Shown here piece by piece: positions 62,428 through 64,000 of a stretch of DNA of 64,000 nt. Position 1 is the first letter of the stretch; every line of letters starts with the position of its first letter. The position numbers were made by a program, and so were the translations under genes. The notes under the pieces were generated by a model. It did no database searches and was not told the DNA's origin. It worked only from the letters and a program-made list of their open reading frames with translations. Origin of the DNA: Aestuariivirga sp. (GTDB taxonomy: Bacteria; Pseudomonadota; Alphaproteobacteria; Rhizobiales; Aestuariivirgaceae); NCBI GenBank assembly GCA_030680855.1, contig JAUXUN010000034.1, positions 16,875 to 80,874 of the forward strand, given 5' to 3'.

Positions 62428-62584
62428 AGGTCCACGAGGTGAAAAACGTCCAGCCGATGTTATAGGCGCTGCCATCCTAGCGGGCCGCATTGCCACGAGT
62501 GACACAGAGGACGCCCTGCCAATGCAAATGGCGCGGAAGGCCGGAGCAAGCGAAGGCGGCAGCCCTGCCCAAAAAGAGGCATAG
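62420..62584 (+). CDS. Small conserved hypothetical protein (54 aa)
   Basis: The product starts at the ATG at 62420 (MPEGPRGEKRPADVIGAAIL). A longer frame to 62321 runs inside the previous gene and is rejected. Small proteins with this PRGxKRPADxIGAA start are widespread in rhizobial genomes, with unknown function. The start overlaps the end of the previous gene. Confidence 0.55.
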   Translation: MPEGPRGEKRPADVIGAAILAGRIATSDTEDALPMQMARKAGASEGGSPAQKEA

Positions 62585-62626
62585 CGCCATAGCCAAGAAA
62601 GCTGCCTAAACCCTCTGGAAAAAGGC

Positions 62627-63643
62627 CTAAAGGCCCGTTCCGTCATCCCGCGCGGTATCAAAGGGAAGTTGTAGCTGCTGGTGTGATGGCAAAACTCTGT
62701 CCAACTTCCTCAAAAAATCAAACCAGTCGTCGCTTAGCTGCATAACCGCCACGTTCTTTGAAATTACGTCTCTTAACCGGGGGTCGCCAACATCGTCGGT
62801 CAAGAACCTATGCAGGTGCGGCTTCACTACAGTAGTTGATGTTTTGGACTTGTTCTTAAGTTCCTTCCAAACGCCGGGGGCCAGGCGATGATAGGTGATG
62901 TTATTGGTTAAATGACCGAAGTAGGATGGACGCCTGACAGAATTAGGATCATAGGGAATTTTTCTAAGTCGGCAAATTTCCTGATAATATTCGGGAGGAA
63001 ATTTTGACACGTAAGGGCGCATATCCTTCGCAACAAACGCCTCAATAATCCGCCCAAAATCCCGAGCCTTTTTGAAGTCGTCGTACCCAGTTACCTTATC
63101 GACAAGCCATATAATTCCCATCGTGGCAAAGCCGTGTTGCAGCGTTCCAGCCCGTTCCGCCACATGGGCATACCTTTTATCCAGAAGCTGCTTTCGATCT
63201 GCTTCAATCAGCACAGCACAAATGTCCGGCAAGATCCTCGCATCATAACCGTCTGCGACCTTGCCAGAGGGTGTTATAAACTTGATTGGATCATTTGCGC
63301 GAACGTCTAATTGCATAATATTTATGCCTTTTTCGGCCAATCTAGACATCAACGCGGGGATTTTGCGCGCGCCGCCCTTACCCCCGCCTTCGGACATTCC
63401 AATACCTGATTGCAATGACCTCAGATTTAAAACCCGTGTCTCATCTTCAAGCACGTAGCACTGGATTTCGATGTCCCCAAAAACGATGGTTTTGTCATCG
63501 TCTCCGCAAACTGCCTTTGGCAATGAGGCCCTCTCCCTCTTTGCCTGAACTGCCTGCATTGAGATTTCCTTGCGCCGCTCGGGGGTTAATGCAAGTGCGC
63601 GGGCGGCACCGCCCTTGGCTTTGCCAAATACATCATTTTCCAT
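62627..63643 (-). CDS. P63C-domain protein
   Basis: The product is 338 aa. The N-terminal half has VFGDIEIQCYVLEDETRVLN and GKGGARKIPALMSR, then the P63C region with IIWLVDKVTGYDDFKKARD, PPEYYQEICRLRKIPYDP and RPSYFGHLTNNITYHRLAPG. P63C proteins are found in phages and mobile islands, and their function is unknown. The Shine-Dalgarno AAGGAG lies upstream of the ATG at 63643. The gene is lower in GC than the surroundings. Confidence 0.85.
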   Translation of the reverse strand: MENDVFGKAKGGAARALALTPERRKEISMQAVQAKRERASLPKAVCGDDDKTIVFGDIEIQCYVLEDETRVLNLRSLQSGIGMSEGGGKGGARKIPALMSRLAEKGINIMQLDVRANDPIKFITPSGKVADGYDARILPDICAVLIEADRKQLLDKRYAHVAERAGTLQHGFATMGIIWLVDKVTGYDDFKKARDFGRIIEAFVAKDMRPYVSKFPPEYYQEICRLRKIPYDPNSVRRPSYFGHLTNNITYHRLAPGVWKELKNKSKTSTTVVKPHLHRFLTDDVGDPRLRDVISKNVAVMQLSDDWFDFLRKLDRVLPSHQQLQLPFDTARDDGTGL

Positions 63644-63653
63644 AGATATTCTC

Positions 63654-63711
63654 CTTGCAGATTGAATTTATGCAAGCTATAACTTGCATAATTAACATCT
63701 GCAAGCTAAAT
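63654..63711. repeat. Tandem 29-bp operator-like repeat upstream of the P63C gene
   Basis: Two copies at 63654-63682 and 63683-63711 match at about 22 of 29 positions. Each has CTTGCA-N11-TGCAAG, giving four half-sites: CTTGCA at 63654 and 63683, TGCAAG at 63671 and 63700. The first half-site overlaps the Shine-Dalgarno of the P63C gene. This looks like a repressor operator. Confidence 0.6.
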
Positions 63712-63804
63712 CTTAAAAATAACCAACCAAACACTCCTTGACCTTATATTCCCATTATGCCATTTATGTTCCTGTTTTGTTCTTAGTGAAAGATAGGATC
63801 CATA

Positions 63805-64000
63805 TGGACTGGGACTTGGCCATCAAACGCAACAGCGAAGCGCTCAAGGGTATCATTGAAGCCCTGTTCGCCCTGCTGGGGATTGATGGAACGGAGACCG
63901 TGGGGCGGATTCCGCACCGCCTCCACCGCGCCGTGGTGCGGGTGCTGCGGCCTGCCGAATCCGCCGTCCGGCGCCTGATTGTCGTGGCAGCCCGGGGGTT
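63805..64000 (+). CDS. Conserved hypothetical protein, 3' end outside window
   Basis: 65 codons are visible from the ATG at 63805 (MDWDLAIKRNSEALKGIIEA, then GRIPHRLHRAVVRVLRPAES). The sequence resembles a conserved rhizobial protein of unknown function, and the remainder lies beyond the right edge. It is divergent from the P63C gene across a ~160-bp AT-rich region that also holds the tandem repeat. Confidence 0.7.

Overview
The window reads as an alphaproteobacterial chromosome segment, probably from the Hyphomicrobiales (Rhizobiales) or a near relative. It is GC-rich and densely coded, with many 1-8 bp gene overlaps. Its gene families are typical of that class: a UbiK-YbjN-ProC-CsaA block, a PetP/PetR-like MarR/OmpR pair with an EnvZ-like kinase, an uvrC-pgsA-moaD block, MoxR-DUF58-BatA/DUF4159, and several long intergenic palindromes. 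No rRNA, tRNA, CRISPR array or insertion sequence was seen. The species cannot be named from the sequence alone.

Layout. 0-5.6 kb: a minus-strand lgt - SAM methyltransferase - pgeF - M24 peptidase run, preceded by an FAD oxidoreductase and an N-terminally shortened CelD-like acetyltransferase. 5.8-10.1 kb: a ferric-iron type ABC importer (fbpABC-like) with a very strong hairpin between the binding-protein and permease genes. 10.2-27 kb: housekeeping genes, including an inositol-monophosphatase-family phosphatase, a PCMT-like methyltransferase, ubiK, proC, a two-component system, a branched-chain aminotransferase, a GMC oxidoreductase, rluB, moaD, pgsA, uvrC, a folB-like gene, a CCA-adding enzyme and NUDIX, with dispersed palindromes between them. 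27-34 kb: a MoxR ATPase operon with two large membrane proteins.

35.1-50.6 kb is the most interesting region: a sphingolipid (ceramide) synthesis and export locus. On the minus strand lie a fatty acyl-AMP ligase, a ceramide-reductase-like epimerase, a dedicated acyl carrier protein and serine palmitoyltransferase. On the plus strand lie an ABC exporter, a bCerS-like GNAT N-acyltransferase, a MobA-like nucleotidyltransferase, a metallophosphoesterase, a HIT protein, an LptF/LptG pair, a CDP-alcohol phosphatidyltransferase, a lipid (ceramide) kinase and a Tam41-like cytidylyltransferase. A LicC-like cytidylyltransferase is on the opposite strand. Together they suggest that ceramide is made, phosphorylated, activated as CDP-ceramide, given a polar head group and exported by a dedicated LptFG pair. 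The CDP-ceramide step and the LptFG assignment are my inferences.

50.7-57.4 kb: a membrane AbrB-type protein, a DAAO-type oxidase, a DegT aminotransferase, an aspartyl beta-hydroxylase-like dioxygenase, a BKACE enzyme and a TetR regulator. 57.5-62 kb: a PotD-B-C-A type ABC importer followed by a metallo-beta-lactamase-fold gene with an in-frame TGA at codon 33 (recoding or decay). 62.1-63.8 kb: an AT-richer, accessory-looking patch with two small genes and a P63C-domain gene whose upstream region carries a tandem operator-like repeat. A conserved hypothetical gene runs off the right end.
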